64,000 nt of DNA. Origin: Maylandia zebra (taxonomy: Eukaryota > Chordata > Actinopteri > Cichliformes > Cichlidae). The notes beneath the pieces were generated by a model, which saw nothing but the letters and a program-made list of their open reading frames with translations, had not been told where the DNA came from and did not search any database. Location: assembly GCF_041146795.1 (NCBI RefSeq), contig NC_135172.1:35077623-35141622 (forward strand), in the 5' to 3' direction. Both the position numbers and the translations under genes were made by a program. Shown one piece after another: positions 13,301 through 24,757 of this stretch (its first letter is position 1; the number at the start of each line of letters is the position of its first letter).

Positions 13301-16300
13301 GCTCTGAGATGAGACGATCTGTCACCTACACACGCAGAAGAGATCAATAAAGATTGAATTCACTCACAACATAATATCCAGTGTATGGATCTGTATTTAT
13401 GTGCATAAAGTCAGGCTACCATGCAGCAGAGTGTAGAACACAGCTGATCTAAGTTGCATGGTGATGTGAGCAGCAACACTTTGTACTGCAGCATCCATGG
13501 CAGCTTGTCAAGAACCAGCTTCAGCACCTTCCAATCCGTCTCCTGTAAGAGAGATAAATCATATCCGAACCTTTTACAGATAAAAGGGAAGTCACTGCAA
13601 TTATCGGTCACTGCTTCTGCATTCTAACAGCTGCAATGCCTATGATTTAATTCTGATATGAATTCAATACTGTCTGCCAATCAGAAAAGAAACCTGACTT
13701 AAAAAGACGAGCTAAATGGGCTTGTTCCAGGGGGGTGCATCTAGCCCCAGTGTAAGATATCTAAGGATTACGCTGAACTTAAAATGTATAGCAACTCTAG
13801 TTGAGTCTAAGAATAAAGATACAAAACTAGGCATGAGGCCAACTGTTTAACCACAGAACGTATATATGAACTGTGCAATGCTGTTTGATACAATAATTAT
13901 TGTGTGTACCATCTTGAGGCACTGCAGGAGGACACTGAAGGCAGGCGAATAGGAAAGGTAGGCTGAGCGTGTTGAGGCTGCTGAACTGGGAGGAGCAGCA
14001 GGAGGAGCAGGGCTGCCAGCAGGAGGAGAGGTTGAACCTGCTGGCTTCTTTTCACCAACACGTTTCTCTGGTTCCCTGAAAAACAACAAGAACAAAAGCA
14101 AGTGACACAATGTTAGAGAGCTGTCAGTAAGCTCAATACCTTTAGTAAAGGAAATGTTTGTGTTCTCACCCTATATCACAGTAGCAATAAGGGCTGAATC
14201 TCATGACACCATCTTTGTTTGGGACCCCAAGACGGTGAAGAGAGTCTGCACGCATCATGAGGAAGAAGTCAAACACCTGAGAAGAAAAAGGAGGAATCAA
14301 CAAAGAAATGATGTAATAAGAGGTAAAAACATTTGAGCAGTGACAGATCACCTACCTTTAGTCTAATAGTGGAGGCGATAGTTGAACAGTACTTGTTCTT
14401 GTAATGAAGCTGCAGGTGGCTGATAAGCAACTCATAAACACGACTCGCATGGCTGGCTGGCAGACTGTAAAGTTTGCTCTGTCAGAAGAAAAAGGATAAC
14501 ATGTTATCACCAGGTAAAATATAATAAATATTTAGTTTATTTGATAAACCTTGATAATCTTAGTTTTGCTAGCTTAATGAAAGTCTTAGGCAGCATGCAA
14601 CATTTCATATCAACTTAACACACTATAAATAGTTCACTTCTAATAGTTTGTTTTGTTTTTTTTCTTCCATCTCATGACCCTTACCATGTACCTAACAGTT
14701 GGCTAAGTATCATGAAATGCAAGCACATGACACCACACTGGCAAAAATATCCAACATTACAAAACAGTAATTACAGACACAACATAATTACAGACTTTGC
14801 AGAGTGGTCACCAAGAAGGCTGAAATCTATCGTCATCAACAGTTAATGATTAGAGCTTAATTATGGGATTAATAACTGCCGGGCCAGAACAAGAAGCAAG
14901 TCTTGAGTCTGAGCGATTATGTTTAAGATTTTATAAACTTCACACATTGCTCCAAGGATCGATTTTTATTGTAAATCAACTTTGTTTAAGAAAATACAAC
15001 ATTTGTATTAGTCCGTAGATAAATCATGTTTTGCTGTCCAGGTATATACATCAATTTACATTCGATTTATATTAATAAAATTGGATGACACCTGAGAAGC
15101 TGACAGGCAGGTCTGTTAAGCTTGCGACATTAAGCATTAGTTTAGTCTTTCCATCATTAAAAGTTTTAGCTGCTAACTCATTTCATTAAGAGGATTTTTT
15201 TAAGTTACGTAAGCAGCAGCTAGCACTAGTTGGAAAAAAAAAAGTTTTCCTTTAATACATTTTTAGGCCGGAGAGGGCAGTCGATAGGTATGTGTCAGAT
15301 AACCAGGTCAGAGTACAGTCACTGCAGCATGACAGCAATGCAAAGACGCAGTGAGGCAACATAACAAAAACTGTTTTGGGTTTGGTTAATTTGGACAAAT
15401 TAATTGTCCAATTTTTTGTTTGTGAATTACATTTTCTTTGCTTGTTATATTCTCAGCGTTTTGTGCCATAAAGAGATCTTTGAGCTCTTAATGGTAAAAT
15501 GTCGCCAAATAAAATGACATTTACAGTCTGACAGCAGTCAACAAAGCCAATTTTAGTCCATTTTAATGTGTATTGAACTGTTCTGGGGGTAGGGGGATTT
15601 CTCCATTGATTGATGTCATTTGATGCCCTACATTGTGATAAGTCACTGTGGAAGAAACTATGTCTTAATATTCTATTTTAACTCACCCACAACTCTTCAC
15701 ATCTACTACTTTTATGTATACCTGCAGGATTTCAAGCAGGCCCAGAATAGCAGTCCTGACGTCCTCCATAGGAGACTCTGCTGTGGGGTCTCTCTCAGAA
15801 ACCTCTAGGGGCCCTGAACACACCAGAGAGCGGCTAGACACCTAAAAAATAATTATAAAATGGAGAGAAGTAATGACATTGTGACAGAAATGGGGCGGTT
15901 TTGTGTGATTGCATGTACTCTTTTTGTACCCGTTCAATGATGTCCAGCAGGCTGGTGAAGTGGTGCGTGTTGCAGCCCTCAGCGAGGTCTACTAATAGCT
16001 GAGTAGCCTGTTTTCTAACTGCCAAGTCCCGGTCTTCAGCAATCCCACTGAGCTGGGGAATCACCACCATTTCAATCAACTCATCCTGGAGAAAAAATAG
16101 AAAATAAGCAAAGAACACAAAAAGGAAAAGTATGATTTTTTTGAAAATCATAAACGGAGCTTGTACAAATGTGTCAAACATTTGTACAAGCTCCGTTTCA
16201 AAAATAAATTGCATGTAAATAAATTTTGGGAGGCTCAGAAGTATGTCAGCATCTGAGTGGTGCTTGCTACTATCGAAATATCTTCTTCAGTAAAAATTGG

Positions 16301-19300
16301 AACTATGGCAAGAGAAATGCACCAGAAGCTTTTCAGTCTGGACAGCGGACTGGAATTACACAGGTTTCTGATGTGAGCGTGTATGAGAGAGCACAGACCT
16401 CATAGAGCTGCCGGTTGGTACTGAGAACGAAGGACAGGATATGAAGCACTTTGATTCTTATCACACTGCGAGTCTCGTTCCTTTCACAGAGCAAAAGGGT
16501 GAGATAACAGAAAGGGACAGCGGAGATTAAGATACTTCAGAGATAGAACAAGAACGAGATCGAACATCACAAGGATAATACTATAACCTCCCTGAGATAT
16601 ATACGTGTGTCAGTGTGTGTGTCCTACCTGAAGAATTTCTCCATGAGCCGGTGAAGGCTCTGAATCCAGCCTTCTTTAGCAGGCTGGATAGACTGAGCCC
16701 TGTAGGAGATAAGTGTCAGCACTGATGCATCCTGCAAAAGATAAGATTCAGATTAGTGGGGGGGGGGGGGGGGGGGTAACGCAGTGTAAGAGGTCTAAAT
16801 TACAACAAAAGTTGGAGGAGGACAGAAGATACTCAAAGCACTAACTGGTCTTTTATCAGCACATTTCTCCACCAGGCTGAAAAACTTCTCAGTGGAGCCG
16901 TGGTAACCGTTTTGTTCATAAAGCTCTTCCACGGTGGTCAACAGTTCATAAACAATGGCCTTTAGTTCCGCACTGCCTATTGTCTGTGAAAACAAGAGGC
17001 ACACCACTTGGTCAAGCTAGAACCATTACTTTTTATTCTGTATACTCAACCAGATAAAAACATAAAAATTAAAAACTACAGCTCTGCATATTTAATTTGG
17101 AAAAAGTCCTTCCTAAAACAAGCCCAAATGGGATTTGGGTCTCCAGCTGGAATCAAACAACAACAACAAAGGTGTTAACTACTACACTATGAAGCATGGT
17201 CAATCACAAGTGAAATATATTTTCAAGAACCTGAATCTGTTGCAACAGTCGCTCTATGATGCCGAGTAGGATGTCCCATGTGACCACTTGTAGCTCTTTA
17301 CCGTACTTTTTGATGAGTCTTGTTATTGAAAGAACAATTTCGTAGGAGACCACCTCGTTGGCACATGACATGGCCTGAGGGACAGAAATAAAAGTCACTT
17401 ATTCAGCACAGTCATCATATCAAGTGCAGTCATTTTACCCCCGTATAATCTTTCAACCTCAGGTTTGATCTAAACACATGGCAACAACTTAAAGTTTGAC
17501 TACATCCTGCATGAAAGAAAATATCTGTATGACTTTGAACACAAAAGTGAAAATCTATGCCACGGGTTTGGAAGTCAGACAGTCTGTTCTTTTCACCCTA
17601 TTGTGCAGATTTCCAGCTCCATATTTTTGATGCAAAGCTATTCTGCACTGTAACAAAAAATAATTTCCCCCAGGGATCAATAAAGTATTCTGATTCTGAT
17701 TCTGATTCTGATTATTCTATATTAGAGCATCTTTGTGTCAAAATTATCCTCATTTATCTTACAATGGACCTTTTTGCAGCTCCTCTTTTGTCCGCTGTCT
17801 AAAACAAGCAATTTTAGGCCTCATTCAATCCAGAAGCACAAAAAAAGTTTCATAATTCTTTGATTTTTTTTTTTTTTAATGAATTCTTAACAATAATAAA
17901 GCCACAAAGTGGAATATTATCCCGAATTTAAAACCACTTCTTTAAGCCAATTTTCTACTTACTGGCTCCTCCTTGCAATCAAAAACATTTGAAAACCATG
18001 TGAGTGGGGTTGCTGTGCTCACAGACAGAGCCCTGTGCTTGAAATGACCACAAGAACGACTAGCGATGGGAATCAAGAACAAGTTCTTGTACACAACAAG
18101 TTCCGAGTAGCCCAGTTCCCTGGAACTGTTAGTCTGCTTGCCTATCGAGCCCGCTTATCGGTTCCACTTGCACTACAATCAGCCAATTTGTTTGCGGGTC
18201 GGAGGTGGAAGATGGTGGCACAGTCTACAGCATGGATATGAACATTCGTTTTATTGCACAAAATGACGAGGACATGATAGTAAAGTGGAAACTGCATCAG
18301 AGACAGAAACTGCAGTATTATGCTGGTAGCACAATTTTGGCTCATTGCAAGCATCTACAGAGACCGCAGCATGCTAACACTAAGCTAACCAAACACCATG
18401 CTAACACCAAGTTAGATACCTAAATAGTAAGAGAAAGATCAAATGTGAGTCCTTATTAGGATAGGGATTTGTGTTGGTGTTTGGGGCTGAAGCCTCAGGT
18501 TTATATAGTTAAATAGTAATTATGAGAGTGTGTTTCAGCTATTTTACAGAGTAACATGAAAGTAATATAGGAGTATAATGAATTACTTTCTCTTTGGGGT
18601 AATTAAGTACCATACTGAATTACAAAAAAGTGTTCTGTGAAATCTTTTTTTTAGTAATGCTCCAACCTTGATCACAACAAAAATGGGAAATACCTCCAAC
18701 ATGAGCATACATTTGACTCACAGCATGCAATTAATTTGCATGAATGTAATGTCTTTGATACGCTGCACAGCAATGGTGGTCACTCTCAAAGTGGACCCAG
18801 TGAGAACTCAATGAGCAAATTCTTATAAATTCCCATCCTTTTTAAGGAAATTTGCTCTGAATGACATTTCACAGATTTAAGACCAGGGGAGCAGAAAATA
18901 AGTAAAAGTATAATAAGTCCTTATAAAACATTAAGAACTCCAGTGTGCAAGAGAGGCTTACCACCATAAAATCCTATCAGTTAAATTTTTGATTATGAGA
19001 TGTGGACTTGACCCTCAGTATTATAATCTCATTGCAAAACTGCATGTATATTTATGTGAGTTACCTTGTAGAAAGATGGCAGAACAAGCGTCGGTGTATT
19101 TTTGAGTGCAGGCAGTCTGTGTGCGCCCCAAAGCGCCATTCCAACAAAGAAAACTGCTCCTCTTAACAACGGTGCATCCTCCATATACACCCTGGTGGAG
19201 GGACAGATCAAAGAAGAACTGCACCATACCTCCAAACTTATATATGCTCATTCACACAAAGTCAGAAATATTGTATATTTAACCAATAATACCTTTCCTC

Positions 19301-22212
19301 CATAATGCGACACATGGTGTAAATTGCACTATGGCCGAGGTGAGTCCCCAAAACCTTTCTCATTAACTGAAGAACCAGAGAGCAAAACAAAGCGTAGGGA
19401 CAACAAACGGCACAGAGGAGGACACAGTTATGAATTATGTCGCTTCAAATCATAGACTTCAAACAAGAGGCAGAATTGTATATATGCAGGTGTGTTCTTG
19501 CCTCACCTTCCAACAGGACTCGCAAAACTCTTTGACGTTGACCGTACGGCAGAGTGTGATTATGAAAACGGTTAAAGAGTCGGAGGGCAGGCAGTTGTAA
19601 CACACAACTGCATCGAGCACTTGCAGAGCCACCTGGAAAAATACAAAGGTTGGAAATACTAGTGACCACCAGCGCTACAAAACAGTCTGAGGTTCACAAA
19701 TCAAAAAATATGGTAGGGTTTGTCTAAATGGTAGGTTTAACTGAAGCTAATGATTGTGATTTACTCAAAAACATTTACTTTAATACATCAGATTAAAACC
19801 ATCTCTAGCTTTGGCGTACAGAGTTTTCACATATAATAAATATATGGACACTGGACAGTTATTCAGTAATTTTTCTTAAACCTGCAGGTTCGTGAAGGGC
19901 CTGTTATGTATTTACTAAACAAAAACTGCACCTTCTTTTGAAGAGGAATCATAAACATGTCGTGCAAAGGCCATTACACACTGAGGGTGTTGCAAAAAAA
20001 AAAAACTGTTGCAAAGTTTTTGTGAAAAATTCCTCCTCAAACTGCAAAAAAAAAAAAAAAAAAAAAAAAACCCAAAAGACTGACGAAAAAATAAATAAAG
20101 TGAAATTGGCATCAATGTTGATCCTAATGTTTCTAAACCAGAAAAAGAAGAAACTGAGCAGCAACAAGGAAATTTGAATGTTTTGCTCCAGAGATTAAAA
20201 CAGTATCACGACCGCTTTTCTACATATTTCAGGATGTCAGTGGGGCAGTTTGAGCTTTTGTTGGCACACTTGGAAACACGTCTGAGGAGGCAGAGAAATA
20301 CTTTCAGGAGTAAATTGATCTTGAATAGCATCAAACTGTGTCTCTTAGGTAAAACAGTACTCTTTCACCATTTCCATGCTACAAGTGTCCATCTTGCCAA
20401 ATGCAGTGGTTTAAGCGGTCAGATGTGTTTATTTGCAACTGGGGAAAAAAAAAAAGTCCCCAAAAATATTTTTAACATGCAAAATGTTTGCACAAATGTT
20501 TGCTGTCCAGTGTGTAAAAACCTTTAACTGTCAAGTAATTTGAAATACCAACCTCAATATCAGTCGAAGACGTCGTTCTGTTGCACAGCAGGCAAATTTT
20601 CCTGCAGAGAGCACAGAAGAACGAGTAGGAAAAAGAGACACTGAGACCAATTGCTGAGTAAGAGAGAATCATTGTGTGTGTGTGTGGATTTCTCTGACTC
20701 ACTGGACCATGATGGAAACATTTTGGTCCAAGTAGCAGCTATTGAATTTCACCAGATTAACAAGAACATGGAGAAAGTCAGATGTAAGGCCTATATCCAT
20801 CCACAGGAGGACAAAGCGTGCTGAGAGAGGAAAGCAAATAACATAGAAAGAAAAAAAAAATTCATGTGAAAAGTATTAATGCAGGTCAATACACTATGGC
20901 AAATAAAACTATTCACAGTAGTATAAACACAACAGTTAAAAATACTACTAAAAAAGTAGCTCAAATAAGGCTGAATATATGATGTCACATTTCTCAGATA
21001 ATACTGGGATCAAACTATCTTGGATGTGGGTATTTGTCCTATGAAAGGTTTCCCTACCACCTTTGAAAAAAAAATTAATCCTGAAAGAAACAGTTGAGGG
21101 TATTGTGTGCGGAAAAAAGAGCTATTATTAGAATTTAAAAAAAAACATTGTCATCATTGTACCCGAAATGAAAAACAACTGATTAAAAAAAAGAAAGCAA
21201 ACTGTTGTATTACATAATATCAATAGAGTCAATGCACAAAAAGGGAACAGTGAACACGAGTTGAACCTAATCAGCTGAGGTGTGACACAGCCAGAAATTT
21301 ATCAGTGATTAATAGTGGTTACTTCAAAGCTGATGTTTTGCTTTATTCAGAATTCCTTATATTTATTTTCCAGATTTGTTTTTTTTAAATGCACAAACAC
21401 AAATATTGCAACTGATAAAGAAAGAGGATTAGTCTGTTTTTACCTATGTCCTCTTCCAGGTATGTGATATCCTTTCCATTCTCTGTTAAAGCCTTAAACA
21501 CCTCCAGTCTGTCAGAAAGGTCTTCATTGCACGGCTGGTAGTCTCTGATTACCTTGAAAAAGTAGGCTCTCAGAGGGCCGAGTCGCTCACCCTTCACACA
21601 AAAAGACTTTTTTTTAAAAACAAAAAACATACAGAAGCTTTTTGCATGTGTCTGTGTGTATGTTGTGTTTTTATACCTGCCCCTGTATAATGGCCCTGAG
21701 CAGCTGCAGGACAGCATGTCTGGCCTCTGGTGGCTGCTCTGGAGTCAGCATGTCTTCCACATTTTTCCATACAGCCTCCACTGCATGCTGAAAAACATAT
21801 ACACTCAGATTTTAACAAATAAAGAAGACTGCGTACTGTTCACCAAACAACGACAAAAATGGACCGCAGTCAGCAGACTCACCTCCTCAAACTTTTTCAT
21901 TTTGGCAAGCTCACAGATGTGGTTCATAGTGCGAACACGGTTGCTCAGACCGCAATCTGGGTGGAGCTCCTGAAACGCACCAAAGCAAAAAAATACGTCA
22001 AACAATGGAAGATATGCTGGGAAAAGAATGGGAGACATTCAGTGAACATGCACAGACACTCAGTCGCTTCTGCAGACCTTGATGATGTCAGCCGTAATGA
22101 TAAACTCGGAGGGTTTAGTGTCACTCTGTTTGTTCGGAGGACGCTGTGTACCGAGCCCAAAGATCCCCTTCACCTTGTCCTTGAGACTCTCCTTGCTTGG
22201 TTGTTTATTCAT
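457..22212 (-). CDS. tsc2: tuberin (TSC2), N-terminal two thirds, 3' end outside window
   Basis: Tuberin is the GTPase-activating subunit of the TSC1-TSC2-TBC1D7 complex, which switches off Rheb and so restrains mTORC1 at the lysosome. Thirty coding exons join in consistent phase to 1308 codons of a protein that is about 1800 residues in vertebrates; the missing part includes the Rap/Rheb-GAP domain. The start ATG is at 22212-22210 (protein starts [20 protein letters not shown], like human MAKPTSKDS...). All junctions use GT-AG. The reading frame is open throughout with no frameshift, so the gene looks intact. Akt-type motifs RARSTS, RSRSIS and RVRSMS are conserved. It lies head-to-head with nthl1, as in mammals. 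Identification by recalled protein similarity is very strong along the whole length; exon edges were assigned by hand and single-base errors are possible. Confidence 0.97.
1645..2582. mobile_element. non-autonomous hAT-type element with 8-bp target duplication
   Basis: The element starts CAGTGTTGGTCACGTTACTT and its other end, read inward, starts CGGAGATGGGCAGTAACGCG. The ends are similar, and both are followed by GTTACTT/AGTAATC-type subterminal repeats. It is flanked by the identical 8-mer TCTGTGAC at 1637-1644 and 2583-2590, the size expected for hAT. About 938 bases; no intact transposase frame. It sits in a tsc2 intron. Confidence 0.85.
3041..3077. repeat. (TG)n microsatellite in tsc2 intron
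   Basis: Thirty-seven bases of uninterrupted GT repeats. Confidence 0.97.
4019..4775. mobile_element. DNA transposon relic with imperfect terminal inverted repeats
   Basis: The left end ACAGTTGGGTTCATAAGTAT and the inward reading of the right end (AGTTGGGTCCGTAAATATTT) match at most positions over about 25 bases. No open transposase frame remains. The end sequences resemble common fish Tc1/mariner-type non-autonomous elements; class is tentative. Lies in the intron before exon 3629-3790. Confidence 0.6.
4776..7080 (-). other. tsc2 intron, part without recognised elements
   Basis: Apart from the CTCF-like motif at 6155-6169 I see only AT-rich sequence and short A-runs. Confidence 0.5.
6155..6169 (-). 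promoter_or_regulatory. CTCF-like motif in tsc2 intron
   Basis: Minus-strand CCACCAGATGGCAGC fits the CTCF core consensus closely. No binding data. Confidence 0.45.
7222..10236 (-). other. tsc2 intron (3 kb), nothing recognised
   Basis: AT-rich. Several chance frames of 60-97 codons exist on both strands but none resembles a known protein or has splice-site support. Confidence 0.5.
11390..14478 (-). CDS. tsc2: tsc2 coding exons 16-23 (residues about 574-920)
   Basis: Exons, in transcript order: 14356-14478, 14170-14276, 13910-14075, 13420-13542, 13191-13325, 11759-11948, 11575-11668, 11390-11492. Conserved blocks include [59 protein letters not shown] and [20 protein letters not shown]. The exon at 13910-14075 encodes a low-complexity Ala/Pro/Ser linker ([18 protein letters not shown]) where human tuberin also has a Pro-rich linker. 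Confidence 0.93.
11998..12800 (-). mobile_element. Tc1/mariner transposase relic (decayed)
   Basis: Read on the minus strand this stretch follows a widespread fish Tc1-like transposase, with remnants of the segments around the catalytic domain (for example the region corresponding to SDESRF and GGGGVM). It is interrupted by stops and deletions. The right side (about 12700) is the start-proximal part and the left end holds a terminal-repeat-like CACTCACCAGTCACT. Located in a tsc2 intron. Confidence 0.6.
14479..15721 (-). other. tsc2 intron, nothing recognised
   Basis: AT-rich sequence with short A/T runs; no element ends or exon seen. Confidence 0.5.
15722..19632 (-). CDS. tsc2: tsc2 coding exons 7-15 (residues about 217-573)
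   Basis: Exons, in transcript order: 19507-19632, 19293-19366, 19065-19191, 17231-17374, 16846-16983, 16628-16731, 16399-16480, 15930-16085, 15722-15841. They encode helical repeats with the human-like stretches [65 protein letters not shown] and [17 protein letters not shown]. The two introns flanking 16628-16731 are only about 114 and 147 bases; the former contains a 19-base homopolymer (see separate entry). Confidence 0.94.
16152..16198. repeat. perfect 21-bp hairpin in tsc2 intron
   Basis: AAACGGAGCTTGTACAAATG plus T forms the left arm, the loop is GTCAA, and the right arm is the exact reverse complement. It lies 67 bases upstream (in transcription) of exon 15930-16085. Confidence 0.95.
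16758..16776. repeat. 19-base G homopolymer (C-tract on tsc2 strand)
   Basis: Nineteen consecutive G on the plus strand. In tsc2 pre-mRNA it is a C-run ending 26 bases before the acceptor of exon 16628-16731, in an intron of only 114 bases. Confidence 0.97.
17085..17210 (-). mobile_element. tRNA-derived SINE fragment, probable
   Basis: On the minus strand the order is TAGTGTAGTAGTTAACAC (A-box-like tRNA half), then TTTGATTCCAGCTGGAGA (B-box-like), then diverged body. This is the layout of tRNA-headed SINEs. Short and diverged. Confidence 0.4.
17630..17714 (+). mobile_element. LINE 3' tail with TTCTGA repeat end
   Basis: The segment ending GGGATCAATAAAGTATTCTGA followed by tandem TTCTGA units is the usual 3' end of a fish LINE family whose copies finish in a short tandem repeat. 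No reverse-transcriptase frame is attached, so this is a strongly 5'-truncated insertion. Confidence 0.5.
17715..19064 (-). other. tsc2 intron with possible hAT-like fragment
   Basis: At about 18060-18180 GATGGGAATCAAGAAC, AAGTTCTTGT and CAGTTCCCTGGAAC recall the ends of a fish hAT family. The matching other end was not found. Confidence 0.3.
20174..20340 (+). pseudogene. PIF/Harbinger transposase fragment
   Basis: The frame reads [20 protein letters not shown], then [13 protein letters not shown]. This resembles the N-terminal part of Harbinger (HARBI1-like) transposases, where RFxxYFRMSxxxFxxLL and a following T/R-rich segment are typical. The fragment then degenerates; no DDE part or terminal repeats were found. 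It lies antisense within a tsc2 intron only about 920 bases long (19633-20552). Confidence 0.6.
20553..22212 (-). CDS. tsc2: tsc2 coding exons 1-6 (residues about 1-216)
   Basis: Exons, in transcript order: 22078-22212 (coding part; the exon begins at 22220), 21883-21969, 21677-21787, 21444-21591, 20703-20820, 20553-20601. They encode the start of the alpha-helical HEAT-like N-terminal region, the part that binds hamartin (TSC1) in the mammalian protein. Recognisable stretches are [49 protein letters not shown] and [14 protein letters not shown], each close to human tuberin. Phases run 0,0,0,1,2,0 and fit across every junction. Confidence 0.94.
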
Positions 22213-22569
22213 GGCCCAGCCTGAAAGGGTGATGCACAATACAGGCGAGGGACTGGCAGCTGCCTGTCACGGAACCAGACACAGAGCAAGTCACACCTTT
22301 TTTCCCCCCTTTAAGCTTATTAGTTAATCATTTCCTGTGGATTCTAAATGTGGATTCATATGTCATTCACTGCTGATAACATAAATGCCACCCCCCCACC
22401 TCCACCTAACTAATATTATTATGGAAATGTGTAAACCTTCCTTCAATAGATTTAATGTATTGCCAGGTATAGAAATTACAGTTGAGGTAAACAACATGCA
22501 TGGGACAAAAAGAACATGGGAGCACAGTTTAGCTTTGCAAAGTAGCATCAGTACAAATCATAGCATTTC

Positions 22570-22990
22570 TTGAACAGATGAGACCAAAGTGGAGCTGTTT
22601 GGCCATAATGTAAACCCATGCACATGTTGGAAAAAAACAAAAACAAAACAAACATAGCATATTAGTACTTAACACCACCTGTCAGCACAGTGGTGGACAG
22701 CTGATGATTTGTGCTTGTTTTGCAGCTATGAGACCTGGACACCTGTCACTCTTTGGTGTACAGAGAAGTTCATGGTTGGCTCAAAGTATTCTAGAGGCAA
22801 TCTTGAGGCCATCTAACTGACAGCAGAAGCTTGGCCCAAATTGGGTCATGCAAAAAGACAATGAGTCCAAATACACCTGTAAATCTACCAAACAAAAAAT
22901 GGCTGAAAAAGAAAAGAATTAAAGTGCTGCAAGTCCAGACCTCAGCCCAGTTGAAATGCTGTAGAAGGACTTTAAGAGTGGCTTTACTAG
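22570..22990 (+). mobile_element. Tc1 transposase relic in tsc2 leader intron
   Basis: Decayed reading frames retain Tc1 landmarks: GATGAGACCAAAGTGGAGCT (the DETKVE motif), GGTCATGCAAAAAGACAATG (the WVMQ-DN motif), and GGCTGAAAAAGAAAAGAATT (WLKKKRI). Frames are broken by several indels. Same family as the copies at 31715 and 44245. Confidence 0.75.
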
Positions 22991-23924
22991 CTACTGAAAA
23001 ATTATATATACTTACTACTCACATGAGTCTGTAGAGTCGTGTGATAACCCTTTCACGTGACTGTATATACATTGAGAATTAGTACAGATTTACACATGGC
23101 ACTGTCCATCTGTCCTGTCAGCTTTGTGCCGGCTAACTGTTCTACAGTCCTCTGATGAAAACCTAAAAAAATAAGCTTAAACATTTCAGTTATTCCCTAT
23201 TAATAACTTATTTTTGCTTCCTCGCCACAAAAATGGTAACACCAAAAATACATATAACAAATAGTTATTTTAAAAATCAGCACTGGGCCATAACTTCACA
23301 ACCAGTAGATTACCAACAGTAACCTGTCAGCATATTTTTAAACTGTCTAAGCTGGAGCTGGGCTCTGGAAACTGTTCAGACCAGATATAATGAGGTGTAT
23401 TAAGTCAAGTCATATTTCAAGTGAAAAAGTCCATCTTGGAAAGTAAAATGAAGGTTAACACATGGGTTAAACAGTGGATTTTCACCTGTTAGCACAAGGT
23501 TAAAAACACAAGTGAGGTCAAAAGGCCAAAAAGACTTATTTTTAGCTTATATGAAGTCTGTGCTTAGCAGGTGGAGAAGCTGATAATAAGAGATTGCTAA
23601 ACGACTCCAGTTTATCCATGTCCATATCTGTAATGAAGTGTGTTTTATATTTCTTTAAAGGGTTGCATATTATTGTACTGTGCATGTGAGCTTAGACCAT
23701 ACAACAGCAAAATAAACTTGAGCAACAAGTTTATGACATTACAGGTGGGTCCACATAGCACTACAAGCCACTGTTTAAGCAGGAGTAAAGTTTGACACTG
23801 CAGCCTGTAAATATGTAAACCCATGGGGCACGTTTAAAGAATTTGCTGTCATGTGGACTTGACAGAGATAGAGGGGAGGGGAGGTGAGCAGACGGACAAC
23901 GGCTGGTCTGTTTCAGTCCAACAC

Positions 23925-23931
23925 CAGCAGC

Positions 23932-23965
<34 letters not shown>

Positions 23966-23978
23966 GCAGCAGCAGCAA
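23925..23978 (+). repeat. CAA/CAG triplet repeat
   Basis: Uninterrupted (CAA)n is flanked by CAG units on both sides. It lies about 200 bases inside the tsc2 leader intron, near its donor. It creates a spurious poly-Val frame on the minus strand. Confidence 0.95.
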
Positions 23979-24176
23979 CGGTGCAAGGTAGGCTCGAACC
24001 AGAGTTGATATATCTGCGGATACAAGTCAGCCTAAACACTTCATATCAGCACAAACGTAGTGTGGCGTTGCTAAACCCTCTCAGCTTCGGTTCACAGTGG
24101 TTGTAATAAGCTAGCATTTCTCTGTTGTGGCACTGCCCCTCCTACCCCCGGCCACCTTCTCCCCCTCTCATCTCAC

Positions 24177-24410
24177 CTCAGTGAAGTTGAGTCGGTTTTG
24201 GTTTCATTCAGTCGCTGCTTCGTCAGATTGCAGCCAGCCGAGCCGCCCGCTTCTGTGCATTGATATAACTCTGTCTTAGCAGCCGAAGGCTCGCTCCCAG
24301 CACCCCTACTCCTCAACCGGATGACACACTAATGCTCTGACAGTGGGACTTCCTACAAAAACACGTTTGCCGCACTGCCTCGCGGGAAATGTATTTTTTA
24401 AGGGCAGACT
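24177..24410 (-). other. tsc2: probable untranslated first exon of tsc2
   Basis: The first coding exon starts only 8 bases before the ATG, at an acceptor (22223-22221), so an upstream 5'UTR exon is needed. A strong donor, CTGAG followed by gtgagatgag on the minus strand, ends at 24177. It lies in the GC-richer stretch upstream and facing nthl1. The upper limit (transcription start) is a guess. Inferred; RNA evidence would settle it. Confidence 0.5.
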
Positions 24411-24726
24411 AAATACGAAGTATGCTAGTCCGTTTGTTAGCAGTATGAGTTTTTGTGTTGTGGCACAAGCGGGAAAGCATAACATCTACAAAGAAGTAAA
24501 GCGCAGGTAAAGTTTCCTATAGACTATATAAAAGTGTTTAGCCGTCAAAATTTAGCATAAAGTAAGACGGTTTTAGCTGTTAAGCTAGCAGCTAGCTTAC
24601 CGTGCTGCTGTTAGTGAAGTTGGTTCCTTTTTGACGCTACAAGCTGCAATGTGGCCAGGGGTCCTGTGAGTGGCGCTTATGGACAAGGTAATACAAATAT
24701 TTTTATTTTTGGGCTCTGGACAAAAA

Positions 24727-24757
<31 letters not shown>

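Larger units (their letters stand above)
22221..24176 (-). other. tsc2 leader intron
   Basis: Between the ATG exon and the inferred 5'UTR exon. It holds the Tc1 relic at 22570-22990 and a (CAA)n/(CAG)n triplet tract at 23925-23978. The rest shows nothing I recognise. Confidence 0.5.

Noticed and set aside
16152..16198. microRNA precursor
   Set aside because: Stem of 21 pairs with a 5-base loop and no lower stem is too short for Drosha processing. The same holds for the other hairpins.
18059..18425. Full hAT element in tsc2 intron
   Set aside because: Only one end-like segment is visible; no partner end or target duplication was found.
23761..24039. Minus-strand frame with a poly-Val run
   Set aside because: Produced by translating the CAA/CAG repeat; not a gene.
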